Shown here: positions 10,094 to 18,226 of the stretch, piece after piece
Layout: each line of letters starts with the position of its first letter
Position numbering within the stretch: position 1 is the first letter of the stretch
Source of the DNA: Antarctobacter heliothermus
GTDB taxonomy: Bacteria > Pseudomonadota > Alphaproteobacteria > Rhodobacterales > Rhodobacteraceae
DNA length: 64,000 bases
Assembly (NCBI RefSeq): GCF_002237555.1
Contig: NZ_CP022540.1
Span: forward strand, 3,849,001-3,913,000
Reading direction: 5' to 3'
The notes under the pieces: model-generated
The model's input: only the letters and a program-made list of their open reading frames with translations
What the model was told of the DNA's origin: nothing
Database searches by the model: none
Program-made: the position numbers and the translations under genes

Positions 10094-10457
10094 GCGGGGC
10101 CCCTCCGGTCGGTTTTCCCTCTCTTACATGCCCCGTCGCGCAGTGCCAAGGCGCGATGGTGTCCGCGCACTTATGCTCCGTCCAGTCATGACCAGACTGG
10201 CGAATGTGCGCGCGGGACACATTTCTTCGCTGAAATCACATCCAAATGTCGAACTATTGACGAAAAACCGACGTTATCGCGTGAAAAAGCCAGAGGTATG
10301 CTTGAAGCAATTCATGCAGCATCTTAAAACCTAAACTGAACGGTTCAGGTTGAGTCATTCGGGCGACCGGAGAATTGCGTGACCAAATGGTGTCGCGAAG
10401 AAGAAGAATTATGAGTGCGTAGGGCACCTTGCCTCGCGTATCGGGGGGACCAAGAAA
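10094..10457. other. Divergent intergenic region (yfgM-like / RND operon)
   Basis: 364 bp without a supported gene. It must carry the promoter of the yfgM-bamB-der transcript (leftward) and that of the RND efflux operon (rightward). A promoter/operator pair for the latter is listed separately (10302-10351). The MFP start at 10458 follows a GGGGGGA stretch at about 10443-10449. Confidence 0.5.
10302..10351 (+). promoter_or_regulatory. Candidate promoter with TetR-type operator for the RND operon
   Basis: TTGAAG (10302-10307), 17 bp, TAAAAC (10325-10330) is a plausible sigma-70 promoter, putting the start site near 10337. There lies the inverted repeat CTGAAC-G-GTTCAG (10336-10348), extended by partly symmetric AA/TT flanks. 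CTGAAC-N-GTTCAG is the style of site bound by AcrR/TetR-family efflux repressors. No TetR gene lies in the window, so a repressor would be encoded elsewhere. Seen: promoter-like boxes and dyad. Inferred: repression. Confidence 0.6.
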
Positions 10458-13175
10458 ATGCGCATCATGTCGATCCTGACGGCCTGCGTCGTTGCTGCGG
10501 TGCTGTATGCCGTCGTGTTGGAGAGGGACCGGCTGATCGGGTTCGCCCGCGCGGTTGCGCCAGCCGCACTGGCAGGTGAGCCGGGCGCCGCAGACCCGAA
10601 CCCTGCAACCTCCGATCCCGTCCCAGCCCCGTCCCCAGTTGCAGAGAGTGCCGAAGATAGTGCCCTCCTGCTAGGCGCAGTGCGGGTGATGGCGCGCCAA
10701 TCGACCGCGCAGGTGGTCGACAGTGCCGTTATCCTTCGCGGTGAGACAGAAGCCGTCCGCCAGGTCGAGGTCCGCGCCGAAACCAACGGCAAGATCGTGT
10801 CGGAGCCGCTGCGCAAAGGCGCGCTGGTCGAGGCGGGTCAACTGCTGTGCGAGATTGACCCCGGCACCCGCGATGTGTCCTTGCAAGAGGCGATGGCCCG
10901 ATTGGCCGAGGCAAATGCCCGCCTCCCGGAAGCGAACGCCCGGCTCGCCGAAGCCAAGGCGCAGGTGCCCGCCGCCAAGGCCCGCATCCTTGAGGCAGAG
11001 GCCGCTGTGCCCGCCGCCGAGGCGCAGCTGGCTGAGGCCCGCGCCGGTGTTCCCGCCGCCGAAGCGCGCCTGATCGAGGCCAAGGCGCGAATCCCCGAAT
11101 CCGAGGCCCGTCTGGCCGAGGCCAAGGCCAAAGTCCCCGAGGCGCAAGCCCGCCTTGAGGAGGCGCTGGCCCGCATCCCCGAGGCCGAGGCGCGCATCGC
11201 CGAGGCCGAAGCCAAGCTGCCCGAATCCGAGGCTCGCCTGCAAGAGGCGCTGGCCCGTGTCCCCGAGGCCGAAGCGCGGCTGGCAGAGGCCGAGGCGGGT
11301 GTGCCCGCCGCCGAGGCGCGGCTGGCAGAGGCGCGCGCGCGTGTCCCTGAATCCGAGGCGCGTCTGGCAGAGGCCAAAGCCAAGTTGCCTGAGGCCGAAG
11401 CCCGCCTTGAAGAGGCACAGGCCCGCGTTCCAGAGGCCGAAGCACGACTGGCAGAGGCCAAGGCCCGCGTCCCCGAGGCCGCCGCCCGTCTGGACGAGGC
11501 GGAAAGTCGCGTCCCCGAGGCAGAGGCCCGACTGGCCGAGGCCAAGGCGCAACTGCCCGCCTCCGAGGCCCGCCTCAAGGAGGCGCTGGCACAGGTGCCC
11601 GCCGCCGAGGCGCGGCTGGCCGAGGCCTTGGCACAGGTGCCCGCGTCCGAGGCCCGTCTGACAGAGGCCCGCGCCCGCATCAACGAGGCCGAAATCACCC
11701 TGCGCGCCTCTGAGGAACTGGCCCGCGATGGCTTTGCCGCCCAGACGCGTCTGGCCGGGTCGCAGGCCGCCTTTGAATCGGCCAAGGCGCAGGAACAAGC
11801 CGCATTGGCGGGCCTCAAGACAGCGGCCACCGCTATCGAGGCGGCGAAATCGCAACTTGAAGGCGCGCGCGCCGGGGTCGAGGCCGCGCGCGGCGCAGTG
11901 CAGACGGCACTTGCGGCGATCCGCTCTGCCGAAAGCCAGATCAACAACGCAAAGGCAGGCGTGCAATCGGCCAAGACTCAAATCGAAAACGCCAAGGCCG
12001 GCATCCAGACGGCCGAGGCGCAGATCGTCAACGCCCGCGCCGGGGTTCAGGCCGCGCGCAGTCAGGTCCAGACGGCCAAGGCCGGAATCAAGGCCGCCGA
12101 AAGCCAGATCCAGAACGCCTTGGCAGGGGTAAAAACCGGCACTAGCCAGCTTGAGACTGCCCGTGCCGCCATTCAGTCCGCCAAAAGCCAGATCCGAAAT
12201 GCCACCGCCGGGGTCCAAACCGCGCGCGGGCAGATCGTTTCGGCCAAGGCGCAGATCCAGTCGGCGCAAACCCAGATCCGCAACGCAGAGGCCGGAGTCA
12301 CTACTGCGCGCAGCCAGATCGAAACCGCCAAAGCCGGGGTTCAGGCCGCCGAAAGCCAGATCCAGAACGCGCTTGCCGGCATCCAGACCGCCGAGAGCCA
12401 GCTTCAGGGTGCAAAGGCCGCTGTATCCTCGGCCTTGTCGGGGGTCGAGGGGGCAAAGGCTGCGGTGATCTCTGCCAAATCGCAACTCGAGGGGGCCGAG
12501 GCAGGTGTGCAATCCGCCCGGACTGGCGGCGAAAGCGCGCTGGCCGCGATACAGTCCGCCGAGGCCGGCGTCGCCGCCGCGCGCAAGGAAATCGAGCGTC
12601 TCAAGATCCACGCGCCCTTTGCCGGGTTGCTGGAAACCGACACGGCGGAACTGGGCGCGCTGATGCAGCCGGGGTCGGCCTGTGCCACGGTCATCCAGAT
12701 CAACCCAATGAAGTTTGTGGGCTACGTTCCCGAAACTACCGTTGCCCGCGTCAAGCCGGGCGCTCTGGCGGGCGCGCGTCTGACCAACGGACGGACAGTC
12801 GAGGGCAAGGTCAGTTTTGTCTCACGCAGTGCCGATCCCACGACCCGCACCTTTGCTGTCGAGCTGTTGGTAGAAAATGCCGATCTGTCGATCCGCGACG
12901 GTGAAACCGCCGAAATCGCCATCGAGGCAGAGGGGGCAAAGGCGCACCTTCTGGCGCAATCCACGCTGACCCTGAACGACGAAGGCAAGCTGGGGGTGCG
13001 AACCGTGACGGCGGATGACAGCGTCCAGTGGATGGACATCTCTATCCTGCGTGACACCCGCGAGGGCGTCTGGATCACCGGGCTGCCGGACGAAATCAAC
13101 GTGATCACCGTGGGTCAGGAATACGTCACCAATGGCGTGCGCGTCGTCCCAAGCTATGAGGACGTGCTGCAATGA
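10458..13175 (+). CDS. RND efflux periplasmic adaptor (HlyD/MFP family) with giant repeat coiled-coil hairpin
   Basis: Periplasmic adaptor that would bridge the RND pump encoded next (start overlaps its stop, ATGA) to an outer-membrane channel. Residues 1-20 form an uncleaved anchor or signal. Residues 100-135 (ETNGKIVSEPLRKG, GQLLCEIDP) and 716-750 (IHAPFAGLLETD) are the two halves of the lipoyl domain; beta-barrel and membrane-proximal domains follow to residue 905. Between them, residues about 139-714 form one helical hairpin: arm 1 of VPEAEARLAEAKAK-type 14-mers, a tip at about 421-432 (LARDGFAAQTRL), arm 2 of AGVQTAESQIENAK-type 14-mers. Each arm is about 282 residues. Most family members total 350-450 residues, so this one is doubled by the hairpin alone. 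No outer-membrane factor gene is nearby. Confidence 0.9.
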   Translation: MRIMSILTACVVAAVLYAVVLERDRLIGFARAVAPAALAGEPGAADPNPATSDPVPAPSPVAESAEDSALLLGAVRVMARQSTAQVVDSAVILRGETEAVRQVEVRAETNGKIVSEPLRKGALVEAGQLLCEIDPGTRDVSLQEAMARLAEANARLPEANARLAEAKAQVPAAKARILEAEAAVPAAEAQLAEARAGVPAAEARLIEAKARIPESEARLAEAKAKVPEAQARLEEALARIPEAEARIAEAEAKLPESEARLQEALARVPEAEARLAEAEAGVPAAEARLAEARARVPESEARLAEAKAKLPEAEARLEEAQARVPEAEARLAEAKARVPEAAARLDEAESRVPEAEARLAEAKAQLPASEARLKEALAQVPAAEARLAEALAQVPASEARLTEARARINEAEITLRASEELARDGFAAQTRLAGSQAAFESAKAQEQAALAGLKTAATAIEAAKSQLEGARAGVEAARGAVQTALAAIRSAESQINNAKAGVQSAKTQIENAKAGIQTAEAQIVNARAGVQAARSQVQTAKAGIKAAESQIQNALAGVKTGTSQLETARAAIQSAKSQIRNATAGVQTARGQIVSAKAQIQSAQTQIRNAEAGVTTARSQIETAKAGVQAAESQIQNALAGIQTAESQLQGAKAAVSSALSGVEGAKAAVISAKSQLEGAEAGVQSARTGGESALAAIQSAEAGVAAARKEIERLKIHAPFAGLLETDTAELGALMQPGSACATVIQINPMKFVGYVPETTVARVKPGALAGARLTNGRTVEGKVSFVSRSADPTTRTFAVELLVENADLSIRDGETAEIAIEAEGAKAHLLAQSTLTLNDEGKLGVRTVTADDSVQWMDISILRDTREGVWITGLPDEINVITVGQEYVTNGVRVVPSYEDVLQ
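10926..11681 (+). repeat. 18 tandem 42-bp coding units (arm 1 of the adaptor hairpin)
   Basis: Residues 157-408 are 18 consecutive 14-residue units. Proline recurs exactly every 14 residues (157, 171, 185 ... 381, 395), always after V, L or I, and the following heptad starts with L or I (V-P-E-A-E-A-R-L-A-E-A-K-A-K). Hydrophobic residues at positions 1 and 8 give two heptads per unit, with Ala filling the other core positions. The 19th position (409) has Asn in place of Pro. Units differ by many synonymous changes, so the array is not a recent single expansion. Confidence 0.93.
11874..12548 (+). repeat. Tandem 42-bp coding units (arm 2 of the adaptor hairpin)
   Basis: Residues 473-697 continue the 14-residue period with a different unit, A-G-V-Q-T-A-E-S-Q-I-E-N-A-K. 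Gly sits at 473, 501, 515, 529, 543, 557, 585, 613, 627, 641 and 683; Ala at 487, 571, 655, 669 and 697; Gln at 599. V/I at positions 3 and 10 keep the heptads. The unit is unrelated to arm 1 at DNA level, yet the arm has nearly the same length. Confidence 0.9.
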
Positions 13176-16100
13176 CCGGCATCATCGACTGGGCCGCAGA
13201 ACGCGCCCGAATGATCGTCGCCTTTATCATTCTGGGTCTTGTGGCCGGGACATACGCCTATCTGTCCTTGCCCAAGGAAGGCGAGCCCGACATCGAGATT
13301 CCGGCGCTGTTCGTCTCGGTTCCATTTCCCGGCATTTCCGCCACGGACGCGGAAAAGCTGTTGGTCAAACCGATGGAAACGGAGCTGTCCGATCTTGACG
13401 GGTTGAAGGCGATGACCGCCACAGCAGCCGAAGGGTATGCCGGACTGGCGCTGGAATTCGAATTTGGTTGGGACAAGACAAAGATCATCGCCGACGTCCG
13501 CGACGGGATGAACAACGCAGAGGGGAACTTTCCCGTCGGGGCCGAGAAATACTCGATCAACGAAATCAACTTTTCCGAATTCCCGATCCTGATCGTCAAC
13601 CTGTCTGGCCCGGTGCCAGAACGCACGCTGACGCAGGTGGCCAAAGACCTGCAAGACCGCGTCGAGGGGCTGGATTCCGTGCTGGAGGCCGGTGTTGCCG
13701 GCAGCCGCGACGAAATGCTGGAGGTGGTGATCGACCCGCTGCGGCTGGAAAGCTACAACGTCACCGCCGATGAGCTGATCCGCGTGGTTCAGAACAACAA
13801 CCAGTTGATTGCGGCAGGCGAGGTCGAGACGGACAACGGCACGTTTTCAGTCAAAATCCCGTCCAGCTTTGACGAGCCGCGCGACGTTTATGATCTGCCG
13901 GTCAAGGTCAATGGAGACCGGGTGGTCACGCTGGGCGAGCTTGCCACGATCAACCTGACCTTTGAGGACCGCAAGGGCACCGCGCGGTTCAATGGAGACC
14001 AGACGGTTGCGTTGCAGGTGGTCAAGCGTAAGGGCTTCAACATCATCGACACCGTGACGCAAGTGCAAGAGGTGATCGATACGGCGCAGGAAAACTGGCC
14101 GCCAGAGCTGCGCGCCGTGCTGGACGTGGGAACCTCCAACGACCAAAGCCGACAGGTCGCCAGCATGGTGGGCCAGCTGGAGGGATCGGTTCTGACCGCG
14201 ATTGCACTGGTGATGATCGTTGTACTTGCCTCGCTTGGTCTACGCCCTGCCCTGTTGGTGGGCTTTGCCATTCCGACCAGCTTCATGTTGTGTTTCGTGT
14301 TGCTGGCACTGATGGGCGTGACGATTTCGAACATCGTGATGTTCGGCCTCATTCTAGCGGTGGGCATGCTGGTCGACAGTGCTGTTGTGGTGGTCGAATA
14401 CGCGGACAAACGCATCTCAGAAGGCACCGGCCCAATGCATGCCTATGTCGAGGCGGCGCACCGGATGTTCTGGCCGGTGGTCTCGTCGACAGCGACCACG
14501 CTTTGTGCCTTTTTGCCAATGCTGTTCTGGCCCGGTGTCGCGGGTGAATTCATGGGGATGTTGCCGGTCACACTGATCTTTGTCCTGCTGGCGTCGCTGG
14601 TGGTGGCGCTGATCTATCTGCCGGTCATGGGCGGCGTGTCGGGGCGGTTTTCGCGCAATGTCCACCGGGCGGGCAACTGGCTGCGTGCGCGCCTACACTG
14701 GAGCCTGCGCATCCTGCTGGTGCCGCTGGCCTTGCTGGGCCTTTTTGTCGGCGCGATGATGGTGCTGAACCCCTCCTATCTGGTCCAGACCGATGCCACC
14801 GGCTGGGGCGCACGCGTTCCCGGCGTCTTGGTCTTCGTGTTGTTTGCGGTGATCGCTTCGGTGGTGATGGATGCGGCTGAACTGCGCCGCCCGCCCCGCC
14901 GCATCGAGGGTCGGAACCGTCGGTCGCTGTTCGGGCATTTCACCAAGTTCATCGCCGGCAATCCGATCATGCCGCTGGTGACGGTCGCTGCCGTGATGTT
15001 CCTCGTGGTCAACGTCTTCACCTACTATGGTGAGAACAACAACGGCGTGGATTTCTTTGTCGAAAGTGAGCCGGAACAGGCCATCGTCTACGTCCGCGCA
15101 CGCGGCAATCTGGGCCTTGCCGAAAAGGACGCATTGGTTCGGCGGGCCGAGGAAATCGTGCTGAACCACCCCGGCATCCTCAATGCCTTTTCCTTTGCAG
15201 GCGAAGGCGGTCTGGACAATAACACCGGCGGCGCCGCCGCCCCCAAGGACACCATCGGGCAGGTCCAGTTCGAAACCATTCCTTGGGAGGGCCGGCCGGC
15301 CTATGCCCGCGAAACTGGCGTGCCGCTGGCGCAGCTGGACGGCGACGTGATCCTGGACGATCTGACTCGCAAACTGGAAAGCATCCCCGGCATCGAAATC
15401 GAGATCCTCGCACAGGCGCGCGGACCGGCCAGCGCAAAACCCGTTCATTTGAGGATCAAAGGAGACGATTGGGACGCCCTGTTGGGCGCCGCCGGTACGG
15501 TGCGCGCCAAATTCGGGGAAACGCCGGGTCTGACCCTGATCGAAGACACCCGCCCCCTGCCCGGCATCGACTGGGAAATCGACGTTGACGTGGAAAAGGC
15601 CGGTCGCTACGGGGCCGATGTGGCCACCGTGGGCGCGATGGTGCAACTGGTGACGCGTGGTGTGCTGCTGGACAGCTATACCCCCGACGGATCGGACGAA
15701 GAGATCGAAATCCGCGTCCGCCTGCCAGAAAGCGACCGCGTTCTGTCAACGCTGGACAGCCTCAAGGTGCGCACCGCAGACGGACTGGTCCCGCTTAGCA
15801 ATTTTATCACCCGAGAGCCGGTCGCCAAGCTGGCCGAGATCGAGCGCATTGATCAAAAGCGGTATTTCGACGTTAAGGCGGGTGTGCGCGAAAAGCTGAT
15901 GGAAATCGGCTGGGACGTGACCTCGACCGCACCGGACGGCACCGAAACAACCACCTTTGAGCCACTCCTGACCGGAATCGAGATGGACCCGGAAACGCAG
16001 GACGTGTCGACGGCGGAATGGGAACGCGACTTTGGCCGGTCCTCGGGCTTTTACGAATGGCTGCTGGGGCCGAACCATCGGTATTTCGACGATGTACGCT

Positions 16101-16993
16101 GGCTGACCGATCTGTCCCCGGCTGAAATTGATGCTGCACTGAAGGAAGAGGGTCACGCCCCGTTAAAGGCGGTGCCAGTGACTGGTCCCGAACGGATCGA
16201 GGTGCTGACCGCCTGGCTGGATACCAACCCGCTGCCAAGCGGCATCGAGTGGGAATGGACCGGCGATCAGGAGGATCAAGAGGAATCGCAGGCCTTTTTG
16301 CAGTCGGCCTTTGGCGGCGCGCTGTTCTTGATGTTCATTATCCTGCTGGCGCAGTTCAACAGCTTTTACAACGCTGTGCTGGTTCTATTGGCGGTGGTCA
16401 TGTCGACCACAGGCGTGCTGATCGGGATGCTGGTGATGGATCAGTATTTCAGTGTCATCATGACGGGCACAGGGATTGTGGCGCTGGCCGGGATTGTGGT
16501 GAACAACAACATTGTCCTGATCGACACTTATCAGGACTACTCGCGTTACATGCCCCGGATCGAGGCGATTGTGCGCACGGCGCAGGACCGGTTGCGGCCA
16601 GTGCTGCTAACCACCATCACGACGATGGCGGGCCTGACGCCGATGATGCTGGGTCTCAGCCTTGATTTCTTTGGCGGTGGCTATTCCATCGACAGCCCGA
16701 CGGCGCTGTGGTGGAAGAACCTTGCCACAGCAGTGGTCTTTGGGCTGGGCATTGCCACAGTGCTGACGCTGGTCTTTACGCCCGCCATGCTGGCGATCCG
16801 GGTCTGGTTCACCACCTACGTCGAATGGTTCGCCCGACTGCTGGCTCGGCTGAGTTACGGTCGTGGCAGCCGGGCGGCACGCGACTGGGCGCTGAACCGT
16901 GCCGCCAAGCGGGTGCAATCGCCGGAAATCCTGTGGGAAGAAGATCCTTCCGGCCCGATGGACGTATCGCCGGACCTGCGCGCCGCGGAATGA
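13172..16993 (+). CDS. RND-family efflux permease (AcrB-like) with extra membrane and periplasmic segments
   Basis: Proton-driven inner-membrane efflux pump. At 1273 residues it is about 200 longer than AcrB. Seen: an N-terminal TM, a periplasmic porter domain (LPKEGEPDIEIP, VSVPFPGISATDAEKLL), TM4 with the relay Asp402 in GMLVDSAVVVVEYAD, and a C-terminal repeat with GIVVNNNIVLIDTYQDY and RLRPVLLTTITTMAGLTPMM. Two additional hydrophobic segments lie between TM6 and TM7 (about 511-532 and 552-575). A roughly 95-residue acidic insert (about 915-1015) precedes the usual GIEWEWTGDQEDQEESQ. The AcrB Asp-Asp pair is Asp-Ser here. Coupled to the adaptor by ATGA. Substrate unknown. Confidence 0.93.
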   Translation: MTGIIDWAAERARMIVAFIILGLVAGTYAYLSLPKEGEPDIEIPALFVSVPFPGISATDAEKLLVKPMETELSDLDGLKAMTATAAEGYAGLALEFEFGWDKTKIIADVRDGMNNAEGNFPVGAEKYSINEINFSEFPILIVNLSGPVPERTLTQVAKDLQDRVEGLDSVLEAGVAGSRDEMLEVVIDPLRLESYNVTADELIRVVQNNNQLIAAGEVETDNGTFSVKIPSSFDEPRDVYDLPVKVNGDRVVTLGELATINLTFEDRKGTARFNGDQTVALQVVKRKGFNIIDTVTQVQEVIDTAQENWPPELRAVLDVGTSNDQSRQVASMVGQLEGSVLTAIALVMIVVLASLGLRPALLVGFAIPTSFMLCFVLLALMGVTISNIVMFGLILAVGMLVDSAVVVVEYADKRISEGTGPMHAYVEAAHRMFWPVVSSTATTLCAFLPMLFWPGVAGEFMGMLPVTLIFVLLASLVVALIYLPVMGGVSGRFSRNVHRAGNWLRARLHWSLRILLVPLALLGLFVGAMMVLNPSYLVQTDATGWGARVPGVLVFVLFAVIASVVMDAAELRRPPRRIEGRNRRSLFGHFTKFIAGNPIMPLVTVAAVMFLVVNVFTYYGENNNGVDFFVESEPEQAIVYVRARGNLGLAEKDALVRRAEEIVLNHPGILNAFSFAGEGGLDNNTGGAAAPKDTIGQVQFETIPWEGRPAYARETGVPLAQLDGDVILDDLTRKLESIPGIEIEILAQARGPASAKPVHLRIKGDDWDALLGAAGTVRAKFGETPGLTLIEDTRPLPGIDWEIDVDVEKAGRYGADVATVGAMVQLVTRGVLLDSYTPDGSDEEIEIRVRLPESDRVLSTLDSLKVRTADGLVPLSNFITREPVAKLAEIERIDQKRYFDVKAGVREKLMEIGWDVTSTAPDGTETTTFEPLLTGIEMDPETQDVSTAEWERDFGRSSGFYEWLLGPNHRYFDDVRWLTDLSPAEIDAALKEEGHAPLKAVPVTGPERIEVLTAWLDTNPLPSGIEWEWTGDQEDQEESQAFLQSAFGGALFLMFIILLAQFNSFYNAVLVLLAVVMSTTGVLIGMLVMDQYFSVIMTGTGIVALAGIVVNNNIVLIDTYQDYSRYMPRIEAIVRTAQDRLRPVLLTTITTMAGLTPMMLGLSLDFFGGGYSIDSPTALWWKNLATAVVFGLGIATVLTLVFTPAMLAIRVWFTTYVEWFARLLARLSYGRGSRAARDWALNRAAKRVQSPEILWEEDPSGPMDVSPDLRAAE

Positions 16994-17006
16994 TCGGCCA
17001 ACCCGG

Positions 17007-17705
17007 TCAGCGGTTCACGATCTCTCGGTCTTTGTCCTGCATGCTGGCGTAGAAGTCAGACAGCTTGCGCCCCCGTTCGGGGCGGAAGCGGCCGGCATCG
17101 GTCATCCGGGCAATGCGGTCGAGGCGGAACATGCGGAAATCCTCGCGCAGTTCACACCAACTGACCAAGGTCCAGGCAGGCGCCCAGAACCATAGCCCCA
17201 AGGGGCGGACAACACGCAGCGTCTCGGCCCCGGCCTCATCGCAGTAGGCCAGTTCCAATCGTTCGCTCTGTTCGACGGCCTGTTCGATCCGGTCGATTCG
17301 TTCGCGCAATTCCGGCGCAACACCAAGACCCAGAGAGTGCACATGCACCGCGCGGGCCCGGGCGCGCGCGGCTGCGGGCAGGATCGCGTCTATTTTGGCC
17401 AACGCTTCTTCGGCGGCCCGCGCCATGGCCGCCCCACCCCAAGCCTGCACCAACCGCGCGCCCGCCACCAAGGCGACGATCTCATCGCTGTCGAACATCA
17501 GCGGCGGCAGGTCAAACCCCTCTTGCATGACATAGCCAAACCCCGCCTCACCGTCGATCGGAACCCCGGTGGATTGCAGATCGGCAATGTCGCGGTAGAT
17601 GGTGCGCCGCGACACTTCCAGCTTTTCAGCCAATGCCGCAGCGGTGGTGCGCCGACCGCCCCTAAGGGCCTGAACGATCTGAAACAGACGGTCGGCGCGG
17701 CGCAT
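17007..17705 (-). CDS. YafY-type transcriptional regulator (DeoR-like HTH + WYL domain)
   Basis: A 232-residue regulator. Residues 1-60 form the winged helix-turn-helix (MRRADRLFQIVQALRGG, LAEKLEVSRRTIYRDIADL). Residues about 130-215 are the WYL domain (RLELAYCDEAGAETLRVVRPLGLWFW, LVSWCELREDFRMFRLDRI). WYL domains bind ligands such as nucleotides; the ligand here is unknown. The gene overlaps the VOC gene by one base (TGATG), so the two are cotranscribed, a common pairing in this group. Its 3' end meets the RND permease gene 13 bp away, convergent, so it is not part of the efflux operon. Confidence 0.9.
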   Translation of the reverse strand: MRRADRLFQIVQALRGGRRTTAAALAEKLEVSRRTIYRDIADLQSTGVPIDGEAGFGYVMQEGFDLPPLMFDSDEIVALVAGARLVQAWGGAAMARAAEEALAKIDAILPAAARARARAVHVHSLGLGVAPELRERIDRIEQAVEQSERLELAYCDEAGAETLRVVRPLGLWFWAPAWTLVSWCELREDFRMFRLDRIARMTDAGRFRPERGRKLSDFYASMQDKDREIVNR

Positions 17706-18082
17706 CAGCGGCTCTCAAACAGGCCGATGGAATTGCCATCCAGATCCAAACCGTAAAAGAACCGGCCCGGCGGGATGTCAATCACCGGCGAGACAACCTT
17801 ACCCCCCGCCTTTTCAACGCGGGCCATGGCCTCTTCGGCCGTTCCGGGAATGGCAAGGTGGATGGTCGGACCGGAACCGTCCCCGGCGGGCTTGCCCGGA
17901 TAAAGATGCAACGCGACGCCGGTTTTCGGGTCCTTCGGACGGAACATCACAACCGGATTTGGTCCGGTGCTGTCCTCTTCCAGCGCTGCGTCGGTGACGG
18001 CAACGTAAAATGCCATGGACTTCTCCATGTCCGTAACCGGAATTTCGGCCCAGACGGTGAAATGCTCAGGTGCGTAGGTCAT
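17705..18082 (-). CDS. VOC-family (glyoxalase/bleomycin-resistance fold) protein
   Basis: A 125-residue single VOC module: MTYAPEHFTVWAEIPVTDMEKSMAFYVAV opens the beta-alpha-beta-beta-beta unit, and the C-terminal half ends PPGRFFYGLDLDGNSIGLFESR, where Glu is the usual metal-ligand position. VOC proteins are metal-dependent isomerases, dioxygenases or binding proteins; no substrate can be assigned. I chose ATG 18082 over an in-frame Met at 18124. First gene of a two-gene operon with the WYL regulator. Confidence 0.85.
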   Translation of the reverse strand: MTYAPEHFTVWAEIPVTDMEKSMAFYVAVTDAALEEDSTGPNPVVMFRPKDPKTGVALHLYPGKPAGDGSGPTIHLAIPGTAEEAMARVEKAGGKVVSPVIDIPPGRFFYGLDLDGNSIGLFESR

Positions 18083-18226
18083 CGTGTCCAACTCCTTGGG
18101 TAATCGATAACACCCTTCTCGCACACCCCTGCTGACAGCGTTTTGTCAGCAGGATGTCAGGGGCACAGGATTGCAGCCCGCGCGCACCCTGTTACACCTC
18201 TTTGCAAGCCCGCAATGGAGAGCCCC

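Noticed and set aside
10926..12548. Regular 42-bp repeats as a possible CRISPR or satellite array
   Set aside because: Units are contiguous, vary by synonymous changes, keep one reading frame and encode heptads; there are no spacers.
10671..12611. Long open frame on the minus strand (646 codons) through the adaptor gene
   Set aside because: It is the mirror of the Ala/Glu/Arg-rich 42-bp coding units: regular high-GC codons leave no stops on the other strand. Gly/Leu/Arg-rich product, no ribosome binding site, and the plus strand is clearly coding.
14693..15646. 317-codon minus-strand frame inside the RND permease gene
   Set aside because: Shadow of the permease; product is His/Arg/Gly-rich without any family pattern.
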